Counted from the stretch's first letter, positions 15,805-24,807 are shown. The stretch: 53,761 nt of DNA from an uncultured Saprospiraceae bacterium (GCA_937941765.1 CALDGQ010000054.1:1-53761), one strand, 5' to 3'. Numbers and translations are program-made. The notes: generated by a model from the sequence alone, not told the origin.

Positions 15805-15903
15805 ATGTGTAACAAGAAAATACCTTCTGTTCTTATTATATACTTATTGTCCTTTTGTAATGTCCTGATTGCTCAGTCAAACATAGAATGGGCTAAAAAC
15901 TAA
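15805..15903 (+). pseudogene. Signal-peptide-only stump of a secreted protein gene
   Basis: A 32-codon frame beginning ATG encodes a convincing signal peptide (KKIPSVLIIYLLSFCNVLIA, cleavage after Ala-Gln) followed by only 'SNIEWAKN' before TAA. 'QxxxEWAK' just after a signal peptide is a common start of large Bacteroidota secreted repeat proteins of the SBBP type. This looks like the 5' end of such a gene whose body was lost by deletion or recombination. It stops 4 bases before the next start codon. Confidence 0.55.
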
Positions 15904-15907
15904 AAAC

Positions 15908-16753
15908 ATGAAAGGAACTGGGTATTTATTGCAAGCTACATTGATATCACTTTGGTGGATAGGCTTGTTGTTGAATCAACAGTTTTTTGATGCTTTTCAA
16001 TTTCCTGGAATTGGTGTCAAAGCATTTAATGCTTTTCTACTTCCAGATTTAGTAATTATTGCACTACTTTCAGTAATACGGGCTTACAATAAAAAAACCT
16101 TATTAGAATACATCATTCTTGGTGGGTTTGGGTTTGCAACTTTATATTGTATCAATGCGACCTTATTAACCGGTGGTGGATTCATATCAACAACGATAAT
16201 GATTCTAGGGTTTTGTTTCAATTTGTTTTTGGTCAATGCAGCAAATGTTTTTAGAAAATCAACCTCAAACAGTTTGTTAGTAAATCTAACAAAAACGATC
16301 TTTCAAATTCTTTGTGTTTGGTTAATTACTTTGTTCGTTTTCCCAATTTTAATTCTAGATGCTTTTGAACATACTTCGATTGCTTCTTACAACATCAGAA
16401 TATTAGCCATATTATTATTTGTGTTTTTTAGTATCATTGGACTTTGGAGTGCTTATGTGATGGTGAAAAATGGAAATGGAACGCCTTTGCCAATAGATCA
16501 AACTCAAAAGCTAGTCACGAAAGGTACCTATAAGTATGTTAGAAATCCAATGGCGATTGCAGGGATCGGTCAAGGCGTTGCGGTTAGTATTTACTGTCTG
16601 TCCATTCATATCTTTATATATTCAATGATTGGTGCCATCCTATGGCAGTTTGTTGTTAGGCCAATTGAAGAAGAAAATATGATCAAAAGATTTGGTAGCG
16701 AGTACGAAGCATATAGGAAAAGCATAAAATGCTGGATACCGACATTTAATTAA
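15908..16753 (+). CDS. Isoprenylcysteine carboxyl methyltransferase-family membrane protein
   Basis: 281 residues with about seven membrane helices. The C-terminal third carries the ICMT/PEMT signature: 'GTPLPIDQTQKLVTKGTYKYVRNPM' in form (key parts TKGxYKYVRNPM), then two helices and 'EEENMIKRFGSEYEAYRKSIKCWIP', where E-E-x-x-L/M-x-x-x-F-G-x-E-Y is the cofactor-binding end. These enzymes methylate small lipophilic or carboxyl substrates using SAM at the membrane; bacterial substrates are mostly unknown. The N-terminal half is a poorly conserved membrane region. It starts just after the signal-peptide stump and marks the right edge of the gene-poor island. Confidence 0.85.
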   Translation: MKGTGYLLQATLISLWWIGLLLNQQFFDAFQFPGIGVKAFNAFLLPDLVIIALLSVIRAYNKKTLLEYIILGGFGFATLYCINATLLTGGGFISTTIMILGFCFNLFLVNAANVFRKSTSNSLLVNLTKTIFQILCVWLITLFVFPILILDAFEHTSIASYNIRILAILLFVFFSIIGLWSAYVMVKNGNGTPLPIDQTQKLVTKGTYKYVRNPMAIAGIGQGVAVSIYCLSIHIFIYSMIGAILWQFVVRPIEEENMIKRFGSEYEAYRKSIKCWIPTFN

Positions 16754-16857
16754 AGTGTTGTACCTGAAACTATATTTATACCATGGTGAAATAAATAGCT
16801 ATATTTATATATTATGAATCAAGTTTTTTTATAGTCCATTATTTAATCCTTCATACA

Positions 16858-18546
16858 ATGAATAAATTTTTCCAAATCCTTTCCTTGTTCATTTTCTCAC
16901 ATTTTATGTCCTTTGAAAATTTGTATGCAAACTGTTGGGAATGCGAAGATAATTTATTTGAGATTTTGCACAACACGAAAGCCACCAATCGAGTTGCTTT
17001 TCTTTTTCGAATGGATAGTACGACCGTACGGCATGATTACCATTTTTTGAATCATGGTGAAGTTCTGGATGTTTATCAAGGAAATTTTGAGTCTGCTAGG
17101 GTTTCGATAAGAGAAGGAGGGTCGATAGTTCGTAGAGGTTTGGAGCTTAAAAAAAACCATGTCTTTTTTATTCTAAGTAGTCGGTATGGAGGATTTAGAA
17201 ATCAAGGAGTTGTCAATATAAAGGATAAGGAAGTTATTTCTGCAGATTGGAGATTCTCAAGAAATATTTCTGGAAAAAAAGATAGTGCGTACATTGTTAA
17301 TTTATGGTCTCAGTATATAGAGGATTCCAAATCAACAACCAATAGACAGGTTGAATATCATTTTGTAGATGGCAAAACTTCCGCAAAAGGAATGATCAAA
17401 AACGGAAAACCGCATGGATTATGGAAATACTATTTCAAAAATGGAAATGTTGCTAAGACTTATTTATATGAAGAAGGGGAATTTCTGTACCAAGTAGAAG
17501 GATACGAAATGGATGGGCAACTAAAATCAAAATTAGAAAAAATAGGAAAGGAAATACATGGTACATCTTATTACAAATCTGGAAAATTGAACAGCCAAAG
17601 TATTAAAGATACGCTTGACAATTTTTTATTAAGAACTAAGTATAGTAAGTATCATGAAAATGGCCAGTTAAGAAAAACGTACACTATTTATGGCATTATG
17701 GATTCACGAATTGGTTATAATCATGGGCAATACACGGAATATGACGAAGAAGGTAAAGTGATTTCCAAGGGAAAATATTATTGGGGAGCCAAAGTTGGTA
17801 AATGGTTGGAGTATAACAAAAAAGATAAAACCAGTTCAAAGGTCAAATACACCAATTTTAAAACTAAAAAGGACGGCAAAATCCGATTTTTTTATGAAGA
17901 CGGTCGTTTACGTCATGTCGGTGTTGTAAATAATAAAGGCAGAAAAGATGGAGTATGGAAAAGTTATTCCAAAAATGAAAAATCAACTACACCTTATAAA
18001 GATGGGTTAAAGGACGGAATTGCCGAGTCATATGATAGTGGAAAAAAGATTGGGCATACAACTTATGTCAATGGAAAGAAAGATGGCAGTTACAAAGGAA
18101 TTGAGGTGTACAAAAACAAACGTGCCATAGGTGAAGGAAACTATTTAGGTTATCTTAAAATAGGAGCGTGGACCACGAAGCTCAAGGGCCAAATAGTAGA
18201 ACGTGCTTTCTACAACGAAAAAGGAAAGTTGCATGGTGAACTTATTCAATTTAATAATGGCGCCAAATTAAAAGTTGCTAATTATGAAAACGGATTGTTA
18301 CAAGGAGATTATGAGCTTTATTATCGAGATGGAAGTATAAAGGAAAAAGGCCAATATGACAAAGGTTATATGGTAGGTGAATGGGTTGCCTATCATAAAG
18401 ATGGATCTGAACATGCCAGATGCATTCAATCTTTACCGACCTTACAATCATTATTTAGTGAAGCATGTGGATATTTTCACCATAGAGATAAATTCAAGTT
18501 GGATACTTCTAATCAAGTGACTGGTAAATTGGAACCATGGGATTAA
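16858..18546 (+). CDS. Secreted MORN-repeat protein
   Basis: 562 residues. A signal peptide (MNKFFQILSLFIFSHFMSFENLYA) precedes an N-terminal domain (about 25-135) that starts 'NCWECEDNLFEIL' and contains 'LNHGEVLDVYQGNF'. This may be a distant OB-fold of the TIMP type seen in the gene at 5429, but that is only a guess. From about 160 onward there are many MORN_2-type units with the pattern G-x-x-x-G-x-W-x-x-Y-x-x-x-G, for example 'GKPHGLWKYYFKNGNV', 'GAKVGKWLEYNKK', 'NGLLQGDYELYYRDGSIKEKG' and 'YMVGEWVAYHKDGS'. Repeats like these form extended beta structures, often at the cell surface. No sorting domain is visible at the end. Confidence 0.85.
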   Translation: MNKFFQILSLFIFSHFMSFENLYANCWECEDNLFEILHNTKATNRVAFLFRMDSTTVRHDYHFLNHGEVLDVYQGNFESARVSIREGGSIVRRGLELKKNHVFFILSSRYGGFRNQGVVNIKDKEVISADWRFSRNISGKKDSAYIVNLWSQYIEDSKSTTNRQVEYHFVDGKTSAKGMIKNGKPHGLWKYYFKNGNVAKTYLYEEGEFLYQVEGYEMDGQLKSKLEKIGKEIHGTSYYKSGKLNSQSIKDTLDNFLLRTKYSKYHENGQLRKTYTIYGIMDSRIGYNHGQYTEYDEEGKVISKGKYYWGAKVGKWLEYNKKDKTSSKVKYTNFKTKKDGKIRFFYEDGRLRHVGVVNNKGRKDGVWKSYSKNEKSTTPYKDGLKDGIAESYDSGKKIGHTTYVNGKKDGSYKGIEVYKNKRAIGEGNYLGYLKIGAWTTKLKGQIVERAFYNEKGKLHGELIQFNNGAKLKVANYENGLLQGDYELYYRDGSIKEKGQYDKGYMVGEWVAYHKDGSEHARCIQSLPTLQSLFSEACGYFHHRDKFKLDTSNQVTGKLEPWD

Positions 18547-18578
18547 ATTTGTTGCATTCAAATTAGCTAACATTGAAA

Positions 18579-19139
18579 ATGAACAAAAACAACTACCTAT
18601 TCAAATCAGAAAGACTCGGTTTCAGAACTTGGCGAAAAGATGATGTGGAAGAATTTGCAAAATTGAATGCAGATAAAGAAGTAATGGAGCACTTTCCAAA
18701 ATTATTGTCAAAAGAAGAAGTTGTAATATTCATCGAAAAACTTCAAAGTCATTTTGATCTCAATGGATACACTTATTATGTAACAGAAATTTTAGGAACC
18801 AAAGAATTTATCGGAATGATCGGAATTGCATTTCAAGAATATAACACAAAATTTACGCCCGCAATAGATATAGGATGGAGATTGAAAAGAAGTGCTTGGG
18901 GTAGTGGGTTTGCAACAGAAGGTGCCAAACGATGTCTTGATTATGCTTTCAATGAATTAGGTATAACAAAAATTATTTCCGTCTGCACAATCAATAATAT
19001 TAAATCCGAAAATGTGATGAAGAAAGTCGGGATGACAAAAATCGGAACCTTCAACCATCCTGATATGAGCGAACATCCTGATTTTGAAAAACATAATTGT
19101 TATGAAATAAAGAGCAGCCAAATCGACTTCATGAAATAA
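18579..19139 (+). CDS. GNAT acetyltransferase, RimJ/RimL type
   Basis: 186 residues from the ATG at 18579; a frame extended to a TTG at 18573 is less likely. The RimJ/RimL layout is clear: 'ERLGFRTWRKDDVEEFAKLNADKEVMEHF' (entry helix), 'EFIGMIGIAF', 'AIDIGWRLKRSAWGSGFATEGAKRCLDYAFNELGI' with the acetyl-CoA-binding R-x-x-x-W-G-x-G-x-A-T-E-G segment, and 'CTINNIKSENVMKKVGMTKIG'. It transfers acetyl from acetyl-CoA to a protein N-terminus or small molecule; target unknown. Four bases separate it from the Crp-family gene. Confidence 0.9.
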   Translation: MNKNNYLFKSERLGFRTWRKDDVEEFAKLNADKEVMEHFPKLLSKEEVVIFIEKLQSHFDLNGYTYYVTEILGTKEFIGMIGIAFQEYNTKFTPAIDIGWRLKRSAWGSGFATEGAKRCLDYAFNELGITKIISVCTINNIKSENVMKKVGMTKIGTFNHPDMSEHPDFEKHNCYEIKSSQIDFMK

Positions 19140-19143
19140 ACTT

Positions 19144-19719
19144 ATGCAAGTACAAGACATCATCGATTCTATCTCCAATGAATACGCACCATTGTCCAAA
19201 GCGTGTCAATTAGAAATATTGGAAGGAGCAAAAATTTTGACATCAAAAAAATCAACAATACTTGTACGTGAGCATGAGTACTCTGACAAAACCTATTTCA
19301 TTATCAAAGGCTGTGCAAGAGCTTATTATCTGAAAGATGGAAAAGATATCTCTGATTGGTTTGCTTTTGAAAATGAATTTATTAGTTCCATCGTTAGTTT
19401 TTTTACAGACAAACCAAGTCCTCATTATATCGAGTTGTTAGAAGATTCAGTTTTAATCGAATTATCAAGAGAAAAAATGAATTCCCTTTCTGATAAATAT
19501 CATGACTTTGAGAAGTTGATTAGGGTAGTGGTGACCAAAACAATGTTGCGTCAACAAGAGCGACTTGCTTCTATTTTATTTCAAAAAGCAGAACAAAGAT
19601 ATCTCGCGCTCCTAAAAATGTATCCCAATATTACACAACGAGTCTCACTCACCCACATTTCATCTTACTTAGGCATTACGCTTGAAACCTTGAGTAGAAT
19701 AAGAAGTGCAAAAAAGTGA
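19144..19719 (+). CDS. Crp/Fnr-family transcription regulator
   Basis: 191 residues with an N-terminal cyclic-nucleotide-binding-like beta-roll (about 20-120: 'GCARAYYLKDGKDISDWFAFENEFI') and a C-terminal helix-turn-helix ('QRVSLTHISSYLGITLETLSRIRSAKK', about 165-191). 'ERLASILFQKAEQRYLALLKMYPNI' joins them. The residues that contact cAMP in Crp are not preserved, so the ligand is unknown. The 'FIIKGCARxYYLKDGxE' variant is the typical Bacteroidota subgroup. It overlaps in operon position with the GNAT gene upstream, and the membrane protein gene at 19776 follows. Confidence 0.9.
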   Translation: MQVQDIIDSISNEYAPLSKACQLEILEGAKILTSKKSTILVREHEYSDKTYFIIKGCARAYYLKDGKDISDWFAFENEFISSIVSFFTDKPSPHYIELLEDSVLIELSREKMNSLSDKYHDFEKLIRVVVTKTMLRQQERLASILFQKAEQRYLALLKMYPNITQRVSLTHISSYLGITLETLSRIRSAKK

Positions 19720-19775
19720 ATTTGATTTATATCAAATGAATTACCACATAAATTGCTGAATATTGTAAGAAAAAG

Positions 19776-20387
19776 ATGAAGCGAATACATTTCTTTTCAG
19801 GGTTAACCATTACTATTTTTATCGGCCTACATTTGACCAATCATTTTGTAAGTATTTTTGGAATACAAGCACATCTCGACCTAATGGACAAACTAAGAAT
19901 TGTCTACAGAAATGTAATTGTGGAATCCATATTGCTAATAGCAGTATTTGTTCAAATTATTTCTGGAATCAATCTTTTCTTTTCGAAGCGAAAGCGGAAC
20001 AACAAGTTCTACGATAAATTACAAATTTGGTCTGGTCTATACTTAGCTTTCTTTTTATTGATTCATGTAGGAGCAGTGTTGGGTGGTAGATATGTTTTAA
20101 ACCTAGATACAAATTTCTATTTCGGTGCTGCAGGCCTAAACACTTTTCCTTTCAATCTATTTTTCATCCCATATTATGGATTAGCGATAATGGCATTCTT
20201 TGGTCATATTGCTTCCATTCATTTCCTGAAAATGAAGACAAAACTATTTGGTTTGACCATAGAACAACAATCAAAATTCATTCTACTAAAAGGTATTATT
20301 CTAACAATATTAATACTATATGGAATGACCAATGGATTCAATGGAGTTGAAATTCCAGAAGCATATGATGTCATGATTGGGAAGTAA
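19776..20387 (+). CDS. Five-helix membrane protein, possible cytochrome b-like
   Basis: 203 residues with five hydrophobic segments. Histidines lie in or next to helices: 'TIFIGLHLTNHFV', 'AFFLLIHVGAVLGGRY' and 'MAFFGHIASIHFLKM'. Membrane histidines in paired helices resemble succinate dehydrogenase cytochrome b subunits, so haem binding is possible but unproven. I know similar proteins only as conserved hypotheticals. It lies 57 bases after the Crp-family gene, which might control it. Confidence 0.6.
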   Translation: MKRIHFFSGLTITIFIGLHLTNHFVSIFGIQAHLDLMDKLRIVYRNVIVESILLIAVFVQIISGINLFFSKRKRNNKFYDKLQIWSGLYLAFFLLIHVGAVLGGRYVLNLDTNFYFGAAGLNTFPFNLFFIPYYGLAIMAFFGHIASIHFLKMKTKLFGLTIEQQSKFILLKGIILTILILYGMTNGFNGVEIPEAYDVMIGK

Positions 20388-20787
20388 AAATGATGCCTTT
20401 CGTAATTCTTTTGAAATTAAGCTTTCAAACATTGACAAAAAACAACTAACTTGTCATTAGCCAGGTGGTAGGGCGAGCGGTTACAACATTCTCTGAAGTG
20501 TATGTCGTTCCGTTGGAACTCGCTCACAAGGTCTACGAGATTCTAAGTACATCTTTTTCTGCGTTTTCTGCGTGAGGCATTTTAAGAAACAAGAGTTTTG
20601 TGATCTATGTTTCTTTGTGAGCTTTGTGATAAAATATGTTTTCTGTTTTTTGCGACTTGTCGCCACATAGTCTATGCATTTCCCTTGATGAGATAAATTT
20701 TTTCTGTAAATATTGTAACGGAAGGTAATAGAGATTCTTTATTACTTTCACAATTCTTATATTTAGGGGGACAAGAAAAACGAACTA
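20388..20787. other. 400-base gap with degenerate heptad-like repeats
   Basis: No gene supported. The middle (about 20460-20670) contains GCGAGCGG ... CGCTC arms and two runs of loosely periodic words: TCTGCGTTTTCTGCGTGAGGC, and TTTGTGATC...TTTCTTTGTGAGCTTTGTGAT, i.e. repeats of (T)TCTGCGTn and (C)TTTGTGAn about every 7-10 bases. It is GC-richer than its surroundings. Similar CTTTGTG/CTCTGCG heptads are scattered in many bacterial genomes as simple repeat elements. Confidence 0.55.
20758..20765 (+). promoter_or_regulatory. Possible -7 box of the catabolic operon
   Basis: TATATTTA lies 23 bases before the first start codon and matches 7 of the 8 positions of the Bacteroidota -7 consensus TAnnTTTG. 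No convincing -33 TTTG partner was found. Confidence 0.3.
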
Positions 20788-21549
20788 ATGAACAAACTTA
20801 CCAATAAGAATGTATTGATCACGGCAGGTGGTCAGGGGATAGGAGCTGCAATTACGCAACAATTTATCGATAGCGGAGCAAATGTAGCCATACATTATTT
20901 CTCCAGTGAAGAAACTGCCAATCAATTAAAAAAATCTGCGACCGACAAAGGTCAAAAAGCAATTGCCATTCAAGGCGATTTGACAAAAGAAGCCGATGCA
21001 AATAAAGTTGTAGAACAAACAGTAGCCGCACTAGGCGGAATAGATATTTTAATTAATAACGCTGGTGCTCTGGTGGCTCGTAAAAGGCTTGAAGAAATCG
21101 AATCCATTTTCTGGAATAAAGTCATGGATATCAATCTTACCTCAATGATGTATGTCTCAAAAGCTGCAGCACCCTACTTAATAAAAAACGAGCATAGTAG
21201 TATGGTGAATTTAGCATCCTTGGCAGGACGAAAAGGAGGACACGCAGGATCATTGGCTTATTCGACAAGCAAAGGAGCAATTTTGACTTTCACTCGTGCA
21301 CTATCTTCAGAATTAGGTCCACATGGTGTACGTGTCAATGCCGTTGCGCCAGGTCTCATACTAGGTACGGCTTTTCACAATACACACACGACTTCGGAAT
21401 CTGCTGCTAAAACAGTTGCTGGTATTCCAATCAAAAGAGCAGGAAATGCTGATGATGTTGCAAGAGCAGTGTTGTATTTAGCGTCTGAATATGATGGGTT
21501 TATAACAGGTGCCACACTAGATATTAACGGTGGTTCTTACAATATGTAG
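20788..21549 (+). CDS. Short-chain dehydrogenase (SDR), classical type
   Basis: 253 residues, full length for classical SDRs. The cofactor site is 'LITAGGQGIGAAI' (TGxxxGxG with Ala for the first Gly), with 'NNAGAL' and 'NLASLAG' following. The catalytic tetrad is Asn (DINLTS), Ser (ASLAG region), and Y-S-T-S-K, with the end 'ITGATLDINGGSYNM'. The closest general matches are FabG- or glucose/gluconate-dehydrogenase-like SDRs. As first gene of a sugar operon with gluconokinase, it could oxidise hexose or a gluconate-type acid using NAD(P); this is inference from context. The next gene starts 29 bases downstream. Confidence 0.88.
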   Translation: MNKLTNKNVLITAGGQGIGAAITQQFIDSGANVAIHYFSSEETANQLKKSATDKGQKAIAIQGDLTKEADANKVVEQTVAALGGIDILINNAGALVARKRLEEIESIFWNKVMDINLTSMMYVSKAAAPYLIKNEHSSMVNLASLAGRKGGHAGSLAYSTSKGAILTFTRALSSELGPHGVRVNAVAPGLILGTAFHNTHTTSESAAKTVAGIPIKRAGNADDVARAVLYLASEYDGFITGATLDINGGSYNM

Positions 21550-21578
21550 CATTCACTTTTTTTGTTTAAAAACTAACT

Positions 21579-22814
21579 ATGAATAAACTGATCAAATTTC
21601 TCTTGTCTTTTGGCCCAGGTATTTTTGCTATTGGGTACACAATAGGCACCGGAAGTGTTACTTCAATGATTGTTGCAGGTAATGAATTTGGGATGGATCT
21701 ACTCTGGGTTTTATTTTTTAGCTGTCTTTTTTCAGGTGTTTTGATTTATGTTTCGGGTAGTTATTACTTGTCCACAGGAGAGACTGCCCTCTATGCAGTC
21801 AAAAAGCATTTGCCGTTAGGAAAAATAATTGCCATAGCAATAATTGTAATGGTCGGCATCGGACAATGGAATTCATTGACCGGAATCTTAGGAATCACCT
21901 CCAATGTTATATTTGAGATTTTATCGCTCAACTTTCCTGCCTTAGAAGGTTATAAATATCAAACCGTCTTAGGAATTGCCATTTTAATAATCTTGATTTT
22001 CTACTCGCTATTAATAAAAGGGAATTATAACATCTTTGAAAAGGTATTGGTATTCTTTGTGACCATGATGGGTTTATCGTTTTTATTTACACTATTTTTT
22101 GTGCTTCCTCAACCAACGGATGTGCTAATGGGATTGATCCCCAAGATACCTCAAGTGGAAGGTGCAGGGATATTGATTGCCGCATTTGTCGGAACTACCA
22201 TGGCAGCAGCAACCTTTTTATCACGCCCACTTTTTATACAAGGGAAGGGTTGGACGAAGGCTGATTTTGTAACACAAAGAAATGATTCTATTGTTGCTGC
22301 TTTATTAATTTTCATAATCAGTGGCGCAATAATGGCGGTAGCGAGTGGAAGTTTGTATGGCCATGGACATGAAATCACACACGTACTCGATATGTCTAAA
22401 GCACTAGAACCATCCGCAGGAAAATTTGCAGTCAGCATATTTTTCGCGGGCACACTAAGCGCAGGATTATCAAGTATATTTCCATGTTTAATGATCGTGC
22501 CTTTAATGTTAGGAGATTACAATTCTGGTAAATTAGATGTAAATTCAAATAGATTTAAAATCATCACAGCAATCGCAAGTTTCTTTGCTTTGACGGTTCC
22601 AATTTTTGGGTTTAATCCGATAAAAGGACAAATATTCTCACAAGTGTTCAACGTGTTTGCATTACCACTGGTAGTGTTGAGCTTGTTAGTATTATGGAAT
22701 CGAAAAAATGTAGGTTTGCCTAACAATAGAATTGTGACCAATGTCATCATGGTTGGTGCTTTTGTGTTTTCATTAATTATTATGGTCAATGGTCTCAGGG
22801 ATATCTTTGGATAA
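21579..22814 (+). CDS. Nramp-fold transporter lacking the metal-binding motifs
   Basis: 411 residues with about eleven membrane helices and the Nramp-like start 'LLSFGPGIFAIGYTIGTGSVTSMIVAG'. Genuine Nramp metal transporters have D-P-G-N in this helix; here it is Gly-Thr-Gly-Ser (23-26). In helix 6 the M-P-H metal motif is Met-Ala-Ala ('FVGTTMAAATFL', about 203-214). The metal-coordinating residues are therefore absent. The protein lies between a dehydrogenase and a gluconokinase/6-phosphogluconate dehydrogenase fusion, 11 bases from the latter, so an organic acid or sugar-acid such as gluconate is a plausible cargo. This is inference; it would commonly be auto-annotated as a divalent-metal transporter. 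Confidence 0.8.
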   Translation: MNKLIKFLLSFGPGIFAIGYTIGTGSVTSMIVAGNEFGMDLLWVLFFSCLFSGVLIYVSGSYYLSTGETALYAVKKHLPLGKIIAIAIIVMVGIGQWNSLTGILGITSNVIFEILSLNFPALEGYKYQTVLGIAILIILIFYSLLIKGNYNIFEKVLVFFVTMMGLSFLFTLFFVLPQPTDVLMGLIPKIPQVEGAGILIAAFVGTTMAAATFLSRPLFIQGKGWTKADFVTQRNDSIVAALLIFIISGAIMAVASGSLYGHGHEITHVLDMSKALEPSAGKFAVSIFFAGTLSAGLSSIFPCLMIVPLMLGDYNSGKLDVNSNRFKIITAIASFFALTVPIFGFNPIKGQIFSQVFNVFALPLVVLSLLVLWNRKNVGLPNNRIVTNVIMVGAFVFSLIIMVNGLRDIFG

Positions 22815-22825
22815 ATTAAGTTGAA

Positions 22826-24730
22826 ATGATCAAAAATAAAACGTCAAAAGTAATTTTTGTAATGGGTGTCAGTGGTGCAGGAAAAACTTCCATTGGTCAA
22901 TTATTAGCAAAAAATTTACATGTTGATTTTATTGATGCAGATGATCATCATCCCACTTCCAATATTGAAAAAATGAGTGCGGGTATTCCATTGACAGATG
23001 AAGACCGTTTGCCATGGTTGGACAACTTACATCAAATTGCAAAAAATCACTTAAATATAGGAGGTGTCATTACCTGTTCTGCACTTAAAGAAAAGTATCG
23101 AGATCGTCTTTCCCGTTCAATACAAGATGAGATTGTTTGGATTTATCTAAAAGGTAGTTATGATTTAATTTACAAAAGAATGCAAAATCGTAACCATCAT
23201 TTCATGGATGCAGCCATGCTAAAATCTCAGTTCGAAACACTTGAAGAACCAAAAGATGCGATTGAAATTGATATTGTTGATGCACCCGAAATTATTGTTG
23301 AAAAAATAATAAACGAAATAATGATGAAAGCAGAGATAGGCGTCATCGGAATGGGCGTAATGGGTAAAAGCCTTAGCCGCAATCTGGCAAGAAATGATTT
23401 TAAAGTAGCGCTTTATAATAGACATGTTGTAGGTAAAGAAGAAAATATCGCTATTGATTTTAAGCAAGCATATCCTGAACTGAATCAAGCGCAGGCATTT
23501 GATGATTTACAAAAGTTTATCCAAGCATTGGAAAGGCCTCGTAAAGTTATTGTTATGGTCAATGCAGGGGCAGCAATTGATGCAGTTTTGAAATCGCTTT
23601 TAGAAAATTTGGAAGCAGGAGATATTGTTATTGATGCAGGCAATTCTCATTACAAAGAAACCAATCGTCGCATCCAATTGCTTCAGGATAATGGACTTTA
23701 TTTTATCGGCACAGGTGTTTCTGGAGGAGAAAAAGGTGCGCTGGAAGGACCCTCTATCATGCCATCAGGAGATAAATTAGCTTATCAGAAAATTCAAAAA
23801 TACTTAGAAAATATTGCCGCAAAAGATGATAACGGTAGACCTTGCTGTACTTATGTTGGGGAACAAGGAAGTGGACATTTTGTTAAAATGATACACAATG
23901 GAATCGAATATGCGGAAATGCAATTGCTTGCTGAATGCAACTCAATCCTAAAGCATCAAGGGTTGTCCAATGAAGCAATCGCTGATATATTTGAAGATTG
24001 GATGAAAGATTTAGGAAGTTATTTGTTAGGAATAACCGTTGATATCCTTCGTAAAAAGGATGGCGATGTTTATCTATTAGATCGTATCATGGACAAAGCT
24101 GCTAATAAAGGGACTGGCAAATGGGCAACCTCTTGCATTGCAGAATCGGGAGTTGCAGCTACCATGATTCCGGCAGCGCTTTTTGCTAGATATCTATCTT
24201 TCTTTAAAGAACAACGTCAGATGGCAGCCGCTCATTTTTCTATTCAAAACAAATCGAGCGAAGAAAGAAAAGTTGCTAAAGAGGAATTAAAAAATGCGTA
24301 TCAATTTAGTCGGATCATCAATCATCATCAGGGATTCTCCTTGATCAAAAGTGTCTCAGATCAAAATGAATGGAAAGTAAATTTGAGTGAAATAGCCAGA
24401 ATCTGGACAGAAGGATGTATTATAAAATCTGATTTTATGAAAAGTTTAGCAAACACTAGTAAAGATGAAAACCCAATTTTATTTAGCGAACCTTGGAGTT
24501 CAATTCTGAAAAAATCTCATAAGGACATTCAAAATGTAGTTATAAAAAATGTAACAAATCAATTACATGTCCCGTGTTTGATGGAAGCGCTTAATTATTT
24601 CCATGGGATCAAAATAGCGGATGGTTCAGCAAACCTAATCCAAGCACAACGAGATTATTTTGGTGCACATACCTATCAACTAAAAGGGGACGAATCAGGT
24701 AAGAAATATCATACAAAATGGAGTGATTAA
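22826..24730 (+). CDS. gnd: Gluconokinase / 6-phosphogluconate dehydrogenase fusion
   Basis: 634 residues. Residues 1-166 are a GntK-type gluconokinase: P-loop GVSGAGKTSIG (14-24), 'DADDHHP', 'GIPLTDEDRLPWL' and 'CSALKEKYRDRL'. From Met167 ('KAEIGVIGMGVMGKSLSRNL') a complete ~468-residue 6-phosphogluconate dehydrogenase follows: GxGxxG at 176-181, 'GVSGGEKGALEGPSIMPSG', the catalytic 'KMIHNGIEYAEMQLLAE' and the C-terminal 'AQRDYFGAHTYQ'. The pair would turn gluconate into ribulose 5-phosphate in two steps inside one polypeptide. In most bacteria these are separate proteins. No frameshift or stop is seen at the junction (around 23321), so the fusion is real in this sequence. Confidence 0.95.
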   Translation: MIKNKTSKVIFVMGVSGAGKTSIGQLLAKNLHVDFIDADDHHPTSNIEKMSAGIPLTDEDRLPWLDNLHQIAKNHLNIGGVITCSALKEKYRDRLSRSIQDEIVWIYLKGSYDLIYKRMQNRNHHFMDAAMLKSQFETLEEPKDAIEIDIVDAPEIIVEKIINEIMMKAEIGVIGMGVMGKSLSRNLARNDFKVALYNRHVVGKEENIAIDFKQAYPELNQAQAFDDLQKFIQALERPRKVIVMVNAGAAIDAVLKSLLENLEAGDIVIDAGNSHYKETNRRIQLLQDNGLYFIGTGVSGGEKGALEGPSIMPSGDKLAYQKIQKYLENIAAKDDNGRPCCTYVGEQGSGHFVKMIHNGIEYAEMQLLAECNSILKHQGLSNEAIADIFEDWMKDLGSYLLGITVDILRKKDGDVYLLDRIMDKAANKGTGKWATSCIAESGVAATMIPAALFARYLSFFKEQRQMAAAHFSIQNKSSEERKVAKEELKNAYQFSRIINHHQGFSLIKSVSDQNEWKVNLSEIARIWTEGCIIKSDFMKSLANTSKDENPILFSEPWSSILKKSHKDIQNVVIKNVTNQLHVPCLMEALNYFHGIKIADGSANLIQAQRDYFGAHTYQLKGDESGKKYHTKWSD

Positions 24731-24807
24731 TTTTTATAATTTACCAATAATGTAACCGCCATTTTCAAATGATGCTACTCAATGTTCAATTTTAAAACAC
24801 AATTGCA

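Noticed and set aside
21579..22814. Manganese/iron transporter MntH
   Set aside because: The fold matches but the DPGN and MPH metal motifs are missing and the operon context is sugar metabolism.
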